Shown here: positions 54,372-64,000 of the stretch, in pieces | How positions within the stretch are numbered: the first letter of the stretch is position 1 | Layout: each line of letters opens with the position of its first letter | NCBI GenBank assembly: GCA_033557465.1 | Contig: CM066045.1 | Span: forward strand, 137,103,596 to 137,167,595 | Reading direction: 5' to 3' | Source of the DNA: Ichthyophis bannanicus | Taxonomy: Eukaryota; Chordata; Amphibia; Gymnophiona; Ichthyophiidae | Length of the DNA stretch: 64,000 nucleotides | Translations under genes and position numbers: made by a program | The notes under the pieces: generated by a model | Seen by the model: the letters and a program-made list of their open reading frames with translations, nothing else | The model's database searches: none | Told to the model about the DNA's origin: nothing

Positions 54372-55278
54372 CTAAAAACAGCCCTACACTTTCCGAAAGC
54401 CACCCTTCAACCACTTCGATCCATCAAAACATCCCCCAGTGAACTTGGTCAAAATTCGACCTACCTTCACTGCAAAACATTGAGGACACAATAAAAAACC
54501 TCAACACAAACTCCTCAGTGCTCAACCCATGCCCAGTATCATGGGTTAAGATTTGCAGAACACAACTCTGCCCCTATCTTCTGAGCAGCGTCTAAAGGGG
54601 TACATGCCCACAGCTCTAAAACAAAGCTCAATCAGTCCAATCCTAAAAAACAAGAACCTCGACTGTACCAACCTGAGATCATATAGATCAATTTCATCTA
54701 TCCTTTTCACCTCAAAAATTATAGAAAAAACAGTGCACACACAATTCCAAAATTACATTGATGAGCATGACTAGGGCACAATGTTGAGACCCCCCTCAAA
54801 TCATTCTTTAATACAATCCTCACCTGCACTCAAACCTCCCCCTAAGGCTTTTTCCTTATATTCCTAAATATCACATCAGCATTAGACTCCCTCCCTCCTC
54901 ATCTAATTCTACAAAGGTTCTCTGACATTGGCCTTCGAGATGCTACAATGAACTGGTTCCGATCATACCTTACTGACCGCAGCCAGCAAGTAAGAATTGG
55001 AAATAGGTTAAATGGGCATGAACTCCTATGGCAAGGAGTGTCTCAAGGATCAAGCCTCTCAGTCCTTCTCTTCAACATTTTCCTCCATCCTCCATGCACA
55101 GTATTCCAGGAACACAAGCTTCATTACCAAATATATGTTGATGATACCATGTTCTATACCCCATTCAAAATAAAAAGCCCAGACATCTTCAGTATATACA
55201 AATGCTTCTCTGAAGTAAAACAATGGCTTAAACAACACAACTTTCACATCAACCAAGAAAAAACAGAGGCCATATATT

Positions 55279-56737
55279 GTGACGCTCCTGCCTGCGCCCT
55301 AGAGCTTACAGGCAGGAGTGGCCTTATATTGTCCCTTGAAGAATTAGCTGGCACGGTTCCCAGTGAATCTTGGGAACTGTAGTGTTCTTGTATATTCCGT
55401 AGGGAAGAATTGTAGTCGTGACCAGATGTGGTTAGGCAAGCAAGAAAATTTATTTGTCTTGAGGATAGTTTCCAGCGCATCAAAAGCTCAAAGCAACAAA
55501 CGCAAAAAGTGGAACTTTTAGGATAAACAGAGGAAAACAGGAACTCAGGAAGCAGTGAAATCAAATTGGCTTTAACTCAGCTATTCATAAACTTCAGCAG
55601 CTTAACTCAGCATTGCCTCATGTGGTTGTTAGAAAATATTGCAGCTTTATATCAATAGCTGTTCTCTTCACAGCGTGACTTGGAAACAGGTGAACACAAT
55701 CAAGAACTCTTACACTTAAACAACAAGAAAAGCCAACGTTTTATATTCTCTTCATATAAAACTTATGTGCTTCTTTAAACTGTTATTCAATACAGCAGAA
55801 AGAGCAATCCATGGCACAAGACTCAGGATTCAGGGTAGGTAAAGAACTTTCTACCTGCATGTATTCTTCTGAACTAACAGAATTACTGTCCATATCAGGT
55901 TCTTTATTTTGCCCTGACTTCAGCTCCAGGAACCTCTGAAATTCCTTACGTAGCAATTCAACCTGTGTTTGCTTTTCATCTGGTGGATAGTTATTGGCAA
56001 GGGTTACGCCCTTCCCCCACTCACTATCTACGTTGGTAGCAAAGTTAGGTTTGCACAGTTCAGCACTATATGAAGGTTTCTTCAGCCAAGCATACAAATT
56101 AGGAAATTGTGCTTTACCTTGTTTAGAGGCATTTATAAAAGAACTTCTCTTAAGAAAACTTTCTCCTGGCTGTAGTTCTGTCTTTATAGCACTGCTTGTT
56201 GGCATTAGAAGTACCTTTTCTCCACGTGCTGCTTTCTCGAGGCTGGCTAGGTCTAGGCTTTACCCGGCAGTAAGAGTTTCTTGCAGGGTACTTTGGACTC
56301 CCAGGCTGACTCTTCCGGGGTTCTGTCTTCTCACAAGGTCCTAGTGCTCTTCTCCTTGCTTCTAGGGTTCCAGCACTCTGCACTCCTCTCACAACGTTTT
56401 TTTGGACTTGGATATCCTTCCCCACACTATCCTCTGGGATATTCTCCGTGGTCCTCTCTGCAACAACAACCTGTTCACCCTTCTCCTCCTTCCTCATCAC
56501 TCTTTCAGCTCTCTCTGAGGTTTTAAAAAGGGCTTCAATTCCCGGCACTCCCTGCCGTTCCCTTGGGTGTGCCCAATCAGAGCTGAAGCCTAACTCCTCC
56601 CCTGTACTGGGGTGTGTCTTCGGTTCAGCAGAGCACTGTGTTTTTTTCAGGTCAGTTTTGGAAATCCTGTGCGAGTTAGCTCTTCTCTCAGGATTTTCCT
56701 CCACGTCCATTTCTTCTGAAGGGCCATCTTCACCACA
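55279..56737 (-). repeat. Solo Gypsy LTR (LTR C), same family as LTR A, minus strand
   Basis: On the minus strand it starts tgtggtgaag and ends gagcgtcaca. The 4-bp duplication atat lies at 55275-55278 and 56738-56741, inside the RT of the old L2-like LINE, whose coding resumes beyond. AATAAA on the minus strand corresponds to tttatt at 55449-55454. Very similar to LTRs A and B, so the family has more than one insertion here. Confidence 0.9.
55783..56710 (-). pseudogene. LTR-encoded protein of unknown function (LTR C)
   Basis: Same protein as LTR A: MDVEENPE near 56710, SSDWAHP, Lys/Arg-rich middle. A 2-bp deletion near 56180, where LTR A reads gacagagaac and this copy gacagaac, shifts the frame. 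The second frame carries QVELLRKEFQRFLE and ends MDCSFCCIE at 55783. Otherwise no stops. Confidence 0.8.
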
Positions 56738-56845
56738 ATATGTATTCTCAAACCCATCCTCGCTGCCACCACGCCTGAGATTTGAGGAATGCATCATCAA
56801 GGTTAAACCCGAAGTGCTATATCTGGATATTATACTGGATCAGAT

Positions 56846-57130
56846 TTATTTAATTTATTTATTTAACAACTTTTATATACCGCACTATTCATAATCAGCG
56901 CGGTTTACATAGAACAAGAAAACATCAGACAAGATACAATTATCTGTTTTTTGTTTACATATAACAGGAACAATAACTTGGGTAACCGGGGTAATTATTT
57001 ACAACAAATAATAGTCAGTGTAACTATTTACATTTGGAAGACATATTGTATAAAAAGAACCTTGTTAATATGAGAGAGAGGTGTGAAGTGTTGTTGGGAT
57101 AGCAGAGGTTACGTGGAAAGAACGGGATTG
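56846..57130 (-). mobile_element. L2-like LINE 3' tail, inverted
   Basis: taccgcactattcataatc and gcgcggtttacat are the reverse complement of the L2 3' end at about 46110-46150, with a tttatttatttatt tail at the left. No coding part. It lies within the old L2-like LINE. Confidence 0.7.
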
Positions 57131-57554
57131 TTGCTATTTGAGTGTGCCTGTGTTACTATGTGGCCTTCCAGGCACAAATAAAGAGAACACCAAATTCTGT
57201 ATATCACTAGTTGAGAACATTAAAGAACCTCCATCCATTACTCAACTAGGACCTATTCCAAACAGTTTGTCAAGCCATAATTACACCTACCTTAGATTAC
57301 TGCAACGTCATATACCATGGGCTTCCCAAATAAGCTCTCCACCCTCTTCAAATGGCTCAGAACACTGCAGCAAGAATAATCCAGAGAGCCCCCTACCCCA
57401 CCCCACCCCGATATGCACACATCACTTCTATATTGATGCACCTTCACTGGCTCCAGCTACAATCAATAATACATTTGAAAGCACTCATCATAACATATGA
57501 GATCATACACGGTGGTTCCGCAACATGCCTACAGCCCCTTTTTCCAAGTCATAC

Positions 57555-58662
57555 TGCTAGACCAGTCCAGACAAACGGGTTGTGTCTCCCTGCCAGCAGA
57601 TCATGGAGACAGAGAATTCTACCAGAGCTCTGATAGGCTGGACTCTGGTGATATGGCCCTACCCCTAAGGGTCTCCCTCAGTATTTCTCTGTCTCCAGCA
57701 GATCTGGTTGCTTTTGTTGTTTTTCCCTCAAAATCTTTAAAATTATTTAGAATCCCTTTGGGGACTGATATTTCCACTTGCCTGTTGCTGCCAGTATAGT
57801 TTCTCTGTGCACCAGGGTGTTTGCAGCTGAGCTCCTGTTTCTGACACAGTAGAGCTCGCTGACAGGAAGAATCCCCAGCATCTGGCCGTGAGGGCTTGTT
57901 AGCTGGACGACGGACTGCCCTTAAATCAGGTTTCCCACTTGTGGAGCTCCTGAGCCTGGCTTCAGTAGAGCTCCCAATTTTCTTTAAGCAGCGCTGAGTC
58001 TTTGCCAGGAGGGCTTAGACATCAGCAAGAGGATCAGGTATCAATTTCTGAGAGAAACTGTAAGTAAACTGTTTTCTTACTTGCCTCAGCTGCCCTGGGT
58101 TTATTTCAACTGCATCGGGACTGGCTGTCTCTGACCTGATTCCTTCATTTCCAGTTTCATCAGGGTCTGTTCAACTGGGGTTTGAAGTTCCTGTTTTCCT
58201 TTCTTCATTTTTATTTCCTGGATGCACCCAGAGCACACAAGAGGTGTTTCTCTGGGTTTCCCAGGCTTCCCTCCTTAATAGCTGGATTTTCTGTAATTAG
58301 CAATACAGCAGGGTTTGAGCTCCTGATTTCACTGTCTGTGCAGCTCCCCTTCTCTCCAGAAACACCTTCCAGCCCCTGCCTTGAGGGTCTAAGTGGCTGC
58401 AGAGGGATCAAACTCTAATTTCCCTACCTTTCAGTCGCTGTAACTACCTTACACTGACTTTGAAAGTTTCTCTTCTCCTCCATGGGAACTCAGCTCCTCT
58501 GTACCAGCACAGTGAATAACTGACAATTTCCTTCTCCCCTCCATTTCTGGTGATTCAGGGTTCGTCAGGATTTGAATTTTTAAGTTGCTAGCAGCACTCC
58601 TTGCCTCTTCCCCAGTGATTTTGCTTCATTTTTAAGGTTTTTAGAGCTTAGGAAACTTTTAT
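57555..58662 (+). mobile_element. DIRS-like 5' terminal fragment
   Basis: Begins with gaccagtccagacaaacggg and contains an inverted pair, gtctccctgccagcagatc near 57580 and ctctgtctccagcagatc near 57690, like a DIRS 5' terminus with following leader. No Gag frame is recognised before the next DIRS starts at 58663. The assignment is by resemblance of the inverted terminal segment and position. Confidence 0.45.
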
Positions 58663-59609
58663 TTCCTGATTGTCCCTCTAGTCTAGTCCCGGAATCCTTG
58701 GGTTGTCAACCTCATCCAGCAGCTTTGGAGACTGAGAAACTTTATTGTTGTGATGTCACTGGCATATAAGCGCTGGCACCACCTCTTCTCACCAGTTATC
58801 AGTCTCCAAAGCAGCTTGAGAGGTGGTGAGCCCAGGGATTTCAGGGCTCACTTGAGGAACAATTAAGCGGATTAGTTTTGAGAATGACATTGAAATCAGC
58901 TAAAATGCAGAAGGAACAGCAAGTAATGGGCTGTTAGTTGAGTTAAGGGTTAATTCCGGGGGGTAATTTCAGGAGAGCTTGGCTGGACCGTTGATTGCCC
59001 TGAGGTCCTCGGTTTCCCTTTGTTTTCTTTATTTTCTTTGTTTTTCTTTATTTTCTTTCACTGTTTCAGCGGGCTCGGAAGCCCGCGGGGGATTTCAGGA
59101 AGTTCGGCAGGAGACCCGCGCCTGGTTACCTGGGCCTTCAAGCAGGCTCAGGAGTCAGTGGGGTGGGGTCTGGACTCAGCACGCAGAAGTTCTGCCTGCA
59201 AGCGCTTTGAGCCGCCCTCTCCGTTGTCAGCGGTGTCGGTGGAAGTCTTCTGCAGCAGTGGTCTGAGGCTCTGGTGGAGGAGGGCGGCTCAGATCGCTGT
59301 TGGGTGCTGATTAAATGTGAAGGCAGCGTCCGGAGAGGTAAGAGACCTGCTCAGCGGCTAGCAGCAGTTTCAGAGAGAGACGGGCCGCGCGCATGTTTTT
59401 GCGCCGGAAAATTCGCCGCAGACGGTTGGGGCTGCTGCGGCTCATAGCTTAGGAAACAGCGTTTCGTTTGGGTTTTCGTTGTTTTTCTGAGTTGGGGTCT
59501 GGTTTTCTTCAGTAGTTTTCTTGACAGCGGCCTGCCACCCTCTTTGGTTTAAAAAAAAAAACAGCGGCATAGATAAGTATAAGCAAGGATTCTGCTAAGG
59601 GGGCACAAT

Positions 59610-61950
59610 ATGCCAGCCAAACAGCTTTGGCTGTTATGTGGTGCCCGGAGGAGTTCAGTGACTCCAGATGGCGTCTGTAAGGGCTGTAGTCTAGATTCCA
59701 GCTCTACAGATACACCTGCTGGAGTGGAGGCAGTAGGGAAGGAGGATTTGATAGAGGGCCTTGAGCCGGCTCTGGCTCCTCTGCCTGTTCCTGAGTCGGG
59801 GCCCTCTACTTCGACAGTTCAAGTTCCTCCACTGCCGGTTTCAGGGAGTTTGGCGGCTATTTTTTCCTCAGATTTTCTGACTTTAATTCAAAAAGCATTA
59901 GGGACTTCTCCGGAGGCGCCGGTGGCAGGGTCTTCCGGGGAGAGTCTTAGAGGAAAGAGATCAGGTTCTCCTATCCTGGGGGATGGTATGGTAAAGAACA
60001 TAAGAACATAAGATATGCCATACTGGGTCAGACCAAGGTCCATCAAGCCCAGCATTCTGTTTCCAACAGTGGCCAATCTAGGTCATACGTACCTAGCAGT
60101 TTCCCCAAGGGACACAGGTTCCACAATGCTTGTATTGGTTCAAGCATTGATATCCTGGGTCCCTTCTTAATAATGGTTTATGGACCTTTCCTCCAGGAAC
60201 TTGTCCAAACCTTTTTTAAACCCAGCTACACTAACAGCCTTTACTACATCCTCCGGTAACAAATTCCAGAGTTTGATTACACGTTGAGTGAAAAAATATT
60301 TTCTTTTATTAGTCTTAAATAGTTTACCCTGTAGCTTCATTGCATGTCCCCTAGTCTTTCTATATTCTGATAAGGTAAACAATCGATCTACGTTTACCCG
60401 TTCCACTCCGTTCATTAATTTATAGACTTCTATCATATCTCCCCTCAGCCGTCTCTTTTCCAGGTTAAAGAGCCCCAACCTTTTTAGCCTTTCTTCATAG
60501 GAGTAGCCTTCCATCCCCTTTACCATTTTGGTGGCTCTTCTCTGAACCTTTTCTAAAATCGCTATATCCTTTTTAAGATACGGCGACCAGAATTGCACAC
60601 AATATTCAAGGTGCGGTCTCACCATGGAACGATATAGAGGCATTATAATATCTTTTGTTTTATTTTCCATTCCTTTCCTTATCATACCTAGCATTCTATT
60701 TGCTCTCTTGGCCGCCGCTGCACACTGGGCCGAGGGTTTTAACATGGTATCCACAAGGACGCCTAAATCTTTTTCTTGGGTGGTGGTTCCTAATGTGGAA
60801 CCTTGCATCATGTAACCATAGAAGGCCAGACTGGACAGGGATAGGGGTGACCAGTCAGTCCTGTCAGACGACTTTCATGCTGAGGAAGCAGACCTTGATG
60901 AGGGTCTGGAGGATGACCTAGAGAAAGGTGAGATTAAAGATCAAGAGGATCAAGCAAGAGTGGTCCGGGTTTTTCGTAGGGAGGAGTTACCGGCGCTCAT
61001 TGCAGAGTCCCTTAAAACTTTGAATATGCCAACGGCGGAACCTGCGGAGGATTCTACCCTGGAGGATCCTTTGCTACAGGCTTTCCGCACGACGCAGAGG
61101 GCTTTCCCGGTGCATAGGGTGTTTAAGGAGATGATTCAGGAGGAATGGGATATGCCAGAGGCCATGCTCAAGGGTTCTAGGGTGTTTTCACGGCTTTACC
61201 CGTTGATGGATCAGGATCGGGACTTGTTTAAAGCGCCGAAGGTGGACGCGGCGGTGTCTGCTGTCACTAAGAAAACCACCATTCCGGTGGAAGGGTCAGC
61301 GGTGCTCAAGGATGCGCAGGACCGTAAGTTAGAAACATTGCTTAAGCAAGTCTTTGAGACAAATGCGTCATCTTTGCAGGCGTCTATTTGTGGCCCTTGG
61401 GTAGCAAGGGCCTGTCTCCGCTGGGCGTAACGGATTCAGGGTGCGAGCTCGGTGGAAGAGAGCGAGGAGGCGGCCAGACTGGAGTCCGGCGCGGCATATC
61501 TCGCCGATGTTCATTATGATCTGATCCGCGGTTTAGCGACGAGTATGGCTTCGGTAGTAGCGGGTAGTAGATGTCTTTGGCTGCGTAATTGGGCGGCCGA
61601 TGGTTCTTCTAAGGCTAGGTTGCGTAAGCTTCCTTTCCGTGGCAGGTTACTTTTTGGAGAAGATTTAGAGAAGTTGGTGAAGGATTTAGGAGAGTCCAAA
61701 GGAGGTAGATTACCGGAGGACAAGCAGAAACAGTCGTCCCGGCTTCAGCCTCCAGAGTCAGCAGCGGGACTTTCGCCGTTTTCGTACCCCGAGGTTTGGA
61801 CAGGATCAGCGGGGTCGTTTCCCTGCCCGAAACCAGGGGTTTCGGGGATTTCGTGGGGCGAGCAGAGGCTTTGCGCCTGCGGCCTCCTCGTCGTCCTCCT
61901 TCAGGAAGTCACAATGAAGTCAGGCGGGCACAGGTGGGGTTAGTTCCCGT
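59610..61950 (+). pseudogene. DIRS Gag-like protein (copy 5), interrupted by CR1
   Basis: ATG at 59610 starts MPAKQLWLLCGARRSS and VCKGC (paired cysteines), followed by a Pro/Ser/Glu-rich stretch. It is cut at about 59996 by the CR1. Beyond it: [99 protein letters not shown], then a stop at 61428-61430 and a continuing frame to LVKDLGESKGGRLPEDK. Best preserved Gag-like frame here; only the LINE and few point changes break it. Confidence 0.8.
59996..60812 (-). mobile_element. CR1-like LINE, inverted, inserted in DIRS Gag
   Basis: Same family as 10600-11672 and 52552-53263. The tail (aacataagaacataag on plus) is at the left; the coding end, open on the minus strand from 60811 to 60167, includes [18 protein letters not shown] and [18 protein letters not shown]. 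5'-truncated at about 60812. No target duplication is evident. Confidence 0.85.
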
Positions 61951-63640
61951 GGGGGGGTCGATTGCGGGATTTTTACCCTGCCTAGGTCCAACTAACGTCC
62001 GATCAGTGGGTCTTAAAGGTGATCAGGGAAGGTTATGCTTTGGAATTGCAGTGCCCAGTAACCGATTCTTTCGTTCAGTCCCCATGCAAGGCCAGAGGAA
62101 AGCACAGGGCAGTGCAGGAAACGGTACAGCGGCTACTGGTGCTCGAAGCGGTTGTACCGGTTCCCGTAGACCAATTAGGAGGCGGTTGATACTCCATTTA
62201 CTTTGTCGTACCGAAAAAAGAGGGGACGTGGCGTCCCATCCTGGATCTAAAGGGAGTGAATCGCTGTCTACGGGTGTCCCACTTCCGTATGGAAACCCTC
62301 AGATCAGTTATTGTAGCAGTACAAAAAGGAGAGTTTTTGACGTCCTTGGACCTGACGGAAGCGTATCTTCACATTCCAATATGGCAGGAGCATCAGAAAT
62401 TCCTCAGGTTTGCGGTACCGGTGGGTCATTTTCAGTTTCAAGTGCTACCCTTTGGCCTGGCAACTGCGCCGCGGACCTTTACCAAGGTAATGGTGGTGGT
62501 CGCAGCGGCCTTGCGAAAGGACGGGGTGTTGGTTCACCCGTACCTGGACGATTGGTTGATAAGGGCAAAGTCTCGCGCGGAGAGTGTCTCGGCCACGGCC
62601 AAAGTGGTAGCGATGCTACAGAGCCTCGGCTGGGTGGTCAACACAGCAAAGAGCCAGTTGCAGCCTTCTCAGAACATCGAATATCTGGGAACTCGATTCG
62701 ACACGGGGAGTGGTCGAGTCTTTCTTCCTCGTCATCAGGTGTTAGCGCTCAGACAGTTGATAGTTCGTTTCCTCGGCATGCAGAGTCCTACCGCCTGGGA
62801 GTACCTGCGGGTGTTGGGGACCATGGCGCGACACTGGATGTGGTTCCGTGGGCGCGGGCTCACATGTGGCCATTGCAGAGAGCGTTGTTGAGACGATGGT
62901 CCTATCAGGGAGATTCCTTGTCCCAGAGATTGGTTTGTTTTCCGCAGACGCGCCAGGCTCAGCAATGGTGGTTAAATCCAGGAAGTCTGGAGAAGGGCAT
63001 GTCGTTGGAACCGCCGGCTTGGATAGCGCTTACAACAGATGCCAGCCTTCAAGGCTGGGGAGCCCATTGTCAAGGTCGCATAGCGCAGGGAGTGTGGGCC
63101 GCTCAGGAGACGGAGTGGGCCATCAACAGGCTGGAGTTGAGAGCGGTAGCGCTGGTGTTGCAGGAGTGGACAATGTGCAGGCCGATTTCTTGAGTCGCGT
63201 GAAGGTAGACCCGGGGGAGTGGGGTCTTCCTCCGGAAGTGTTTCGAGCGTTGGTGCATCGCTGGGGAATGCCGGTGATGGATCTCATGGCAACATTTCAG
63301 TCGGCTCAGGTCAATCGGTTCTTCAGCAGGAGAAGGGAAAGAATGTCCGAGGGTCTCGACGCTCTCGTTCAAGCTTGGCCGCAGGACCAGCTTCTGTATG
63401 TGTTTCCCCCGTGGGTGTTGATCGGTCGAGTACTTCAGCGCATCGAGCTTCACAGGGGGAGTGTGATATTCATTGCTCCGGATTGGCCGCGAAGACCGTG
63501 GTACGCAGACCTGGTACGTCTCGTGGTGGAGGGGCCCTGGCGGCTTCCAGTTCGAAAGGATCTGTTAACTCAGGGACCCCTTTGCATGCCCCAAGTGGAT
63601 CGATTCTCGCTTACGGCCTGGCTATTGAAAGGGCTCGGTT
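61900..63640 (+). pseudogene. DIRS RT / RNase H / methyltransferase-like (copy 5)
   Basis: Frames alternate. 62256-62891 holds the RT core: FLTSLDLTEAYLHIPIWQEH, VHPYLDDWLIRAKSRAES, QSLGWVVNTAKSQLQPSQ. RNase H follows in another frame (ALTTDASLQGWGAHCQGRIA, AINRLELRAVALVLQ). Then comes a deletion removing the TDN segment, and 63160-63560 has DNVQADFLSRVKVD, PVMDLMATFQSAQVNRFFSR, LLYVFPPWVLIGRVLQRI and IAPDWPRRPWYADLVRL. Active-site aspartates are intact, but frameshifts and the deletion inactivate it. Confidence 0.85.
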
Positions 63641-64000
63641 GAAAACGAAGGGCTATTTGGGGGCAGTGATAGCGACCCTTCTGAACGCGAGGCGGCGGTC
63701 TACGTCCTTGGCGTACGTTAGAGTGTGGCATATCTTTGAGGCTTGGTGTGTGGAGCGACGGTTTCGGGCGTCGGTGCCGCAGGTGCTCGCTTTCTTACAG
63801 GACGGGTTTCAGAAGGGCTTAGCGGCATCGTCGTTGAAGGTCCAGTTAGCAGCGTTGTCCTGTTACAGGGGTAAGGTCCTTGGCAGTTCGCTGGGATCTC
63901 ATGTGGATGTGAAGCGGTTTTTGAGGGCGGTGTCCTTGCTGAGACCGCCCTGTCGGCGTGTAGTCCCGTCCTGGGACCTTCCCTTGGTCTTGAAGGCTTT
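63580..64000 (+). CDS. DIRS tyrosine recombinase (copy 5), N-terminal part, cut by window end
   Basis: Open to the last base: ILAYGLAIERARLKTKGYLG, RSTSLAYVRVWHIFEAWCVE, FLQDGFQKGLAASSLKVQLA, VKRFLRAVSLLRPPCRRVVP, ending in the segment before the first catalytic arginine. It corresponds to the N-terminal domain that is damaged in copy 3 and deleted in copy 4. The catalytic domain lies beyond the window. Confidence 0.85.

Larger units (their letters stand above)
48910..57550 (+). mobile_element. Old L2-like LINE broken by five later insertions
   Basis: Coding remnants appear in order along the plus strand. There is an N-terminal segment near 48928. The endonuclease follows at 52224-52551 (SARNEIQTLVDFIQNQQIDI, LCMTETWFTETD) and 53270-53757 (AYRAPHAKELG, LILGDLNLL, WSDHAAILF). 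RT occupies 54560-55278 (NLRSYRSISSILFTSKIIEK, GVSQGSSLSVLLFNIF, YQIYVDDTMFYTPF) and continues at 56738-56845 and 57240-57550 (MAQNTAARIIQRAPYP, ITSILMHLHWLQLQS). The inserts are an L1 (49128-52205), a CR1 (52552-53263), a SINE (54146-54371), solo LTR C (55279-56737) and an inverted L2 tail (56846-57130). Frames are decayed. Confidence 0.75.
58663..64000 (+). mobile_element. DIRS-type retrotransposon, copy 5 (runs off the window)
   Basis: Plus-strand DIRS of the same family as copies 3 and 4. The 5' terminus ttcctgattgtccctctagt, then tagtcccggaatcc and gttgtcaacct, corresponds to the copy 3 right terminus in reverse. Leader to 59609, Gag 59610-61950 (split by an inverted CR1), RT/RNase H/methyltransferase-like 61900-63560, recombinase from about 63580 to the window end. 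CpG-rich; only scattered frameshifts. The 3' repeat and internal complementary region lie outside the window. Confidence 0.9.

Noticed and set aside
1..64000. CRISPR arrays, operons, ribosome-binding sites or bacterial genes
   Set aside because: Vertebrate gene structure and repeats throughout; no regularly spaced identical repeats.

Overview
This is a eukaryotic, vertebrate-type window with no prokaryotic organisation. Almost every base belongs to transposable elements stacked inside one another. The mix (several DIRS-type tyrosine-recombinase retrotransposons, CR1/L2/L1 LINEs, a Harbinger transposon, a Gypsy element with very long LTRs, tRNA-derived SINEs) fits a large-genome amphibian, most likely a caecilian. 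That attribution is an inference from repeat style. The only host gene recognised is REXO2 (oligoribonuclease): exons 1 and 2 lie on the plus strand at 47460-47612 and 48700-48783, and the rest of the gene would lie beyond a second intron of at least 15 kb.

Layout. 1-9720: two decayed plus-strand DIRS copies, the second split by an L2 LINE. 10178-10551: a small transposon with perfect 94-bp inverted repeats, followed by a 5'-truncated CR1 LINE. 11968-24549: one complete Ty3/Gypsy element (4-bp target duplication attc) with a complete minus-strand DIRS (13686-19643) inserted between its 5' LTR/leader and gag. 24940-26395: DIRS and LINE fragments. 26543-35215: a Harbinger transposon carrying a solo LTR that itself carries a second solo LTR. 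37046-43600: a minus-strand DIRS split by another solo LTR. 43600-47300: LINE, SINE and decayed minisatellite. 47300-48783: REXO2 promoter and first exons, with a hAT-like MITE in intron 1. 48900-57550: an old L2-like LINE broken by an L1, a CR1, a SINE, a solo LTR and a LINE tail. 57555-64000: a DIRS 5' fragment and a further plus-strand DIRS that runs off the window, interrupted by an inverted CR1.

Most notable observation: all six Gypsy-type LTR copies, from four clearly different LTR families, carry an open reading frame (or its remains) inside the LTR, upstream of the polyadenylation signal. The predicted products share an acidic N-terminus, a DWAHP-like motif, an amphipathic helix and a cysteine-containing C-terminus (MDCSxC-type). 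In each copy the stop codon lies about 265-330 nt before an AATAAA. In the complete Gypsy element the pol frame, after RNase H, continues through the polypurine tract into the LTR reading frame. The same element has a SCAN-like Gag, a protease, a five-motif dUTPase, RT and RNase H, but no recognisable integrase. The protein family, its expression as a Pol extension and the missing integrase deserve follow-up.
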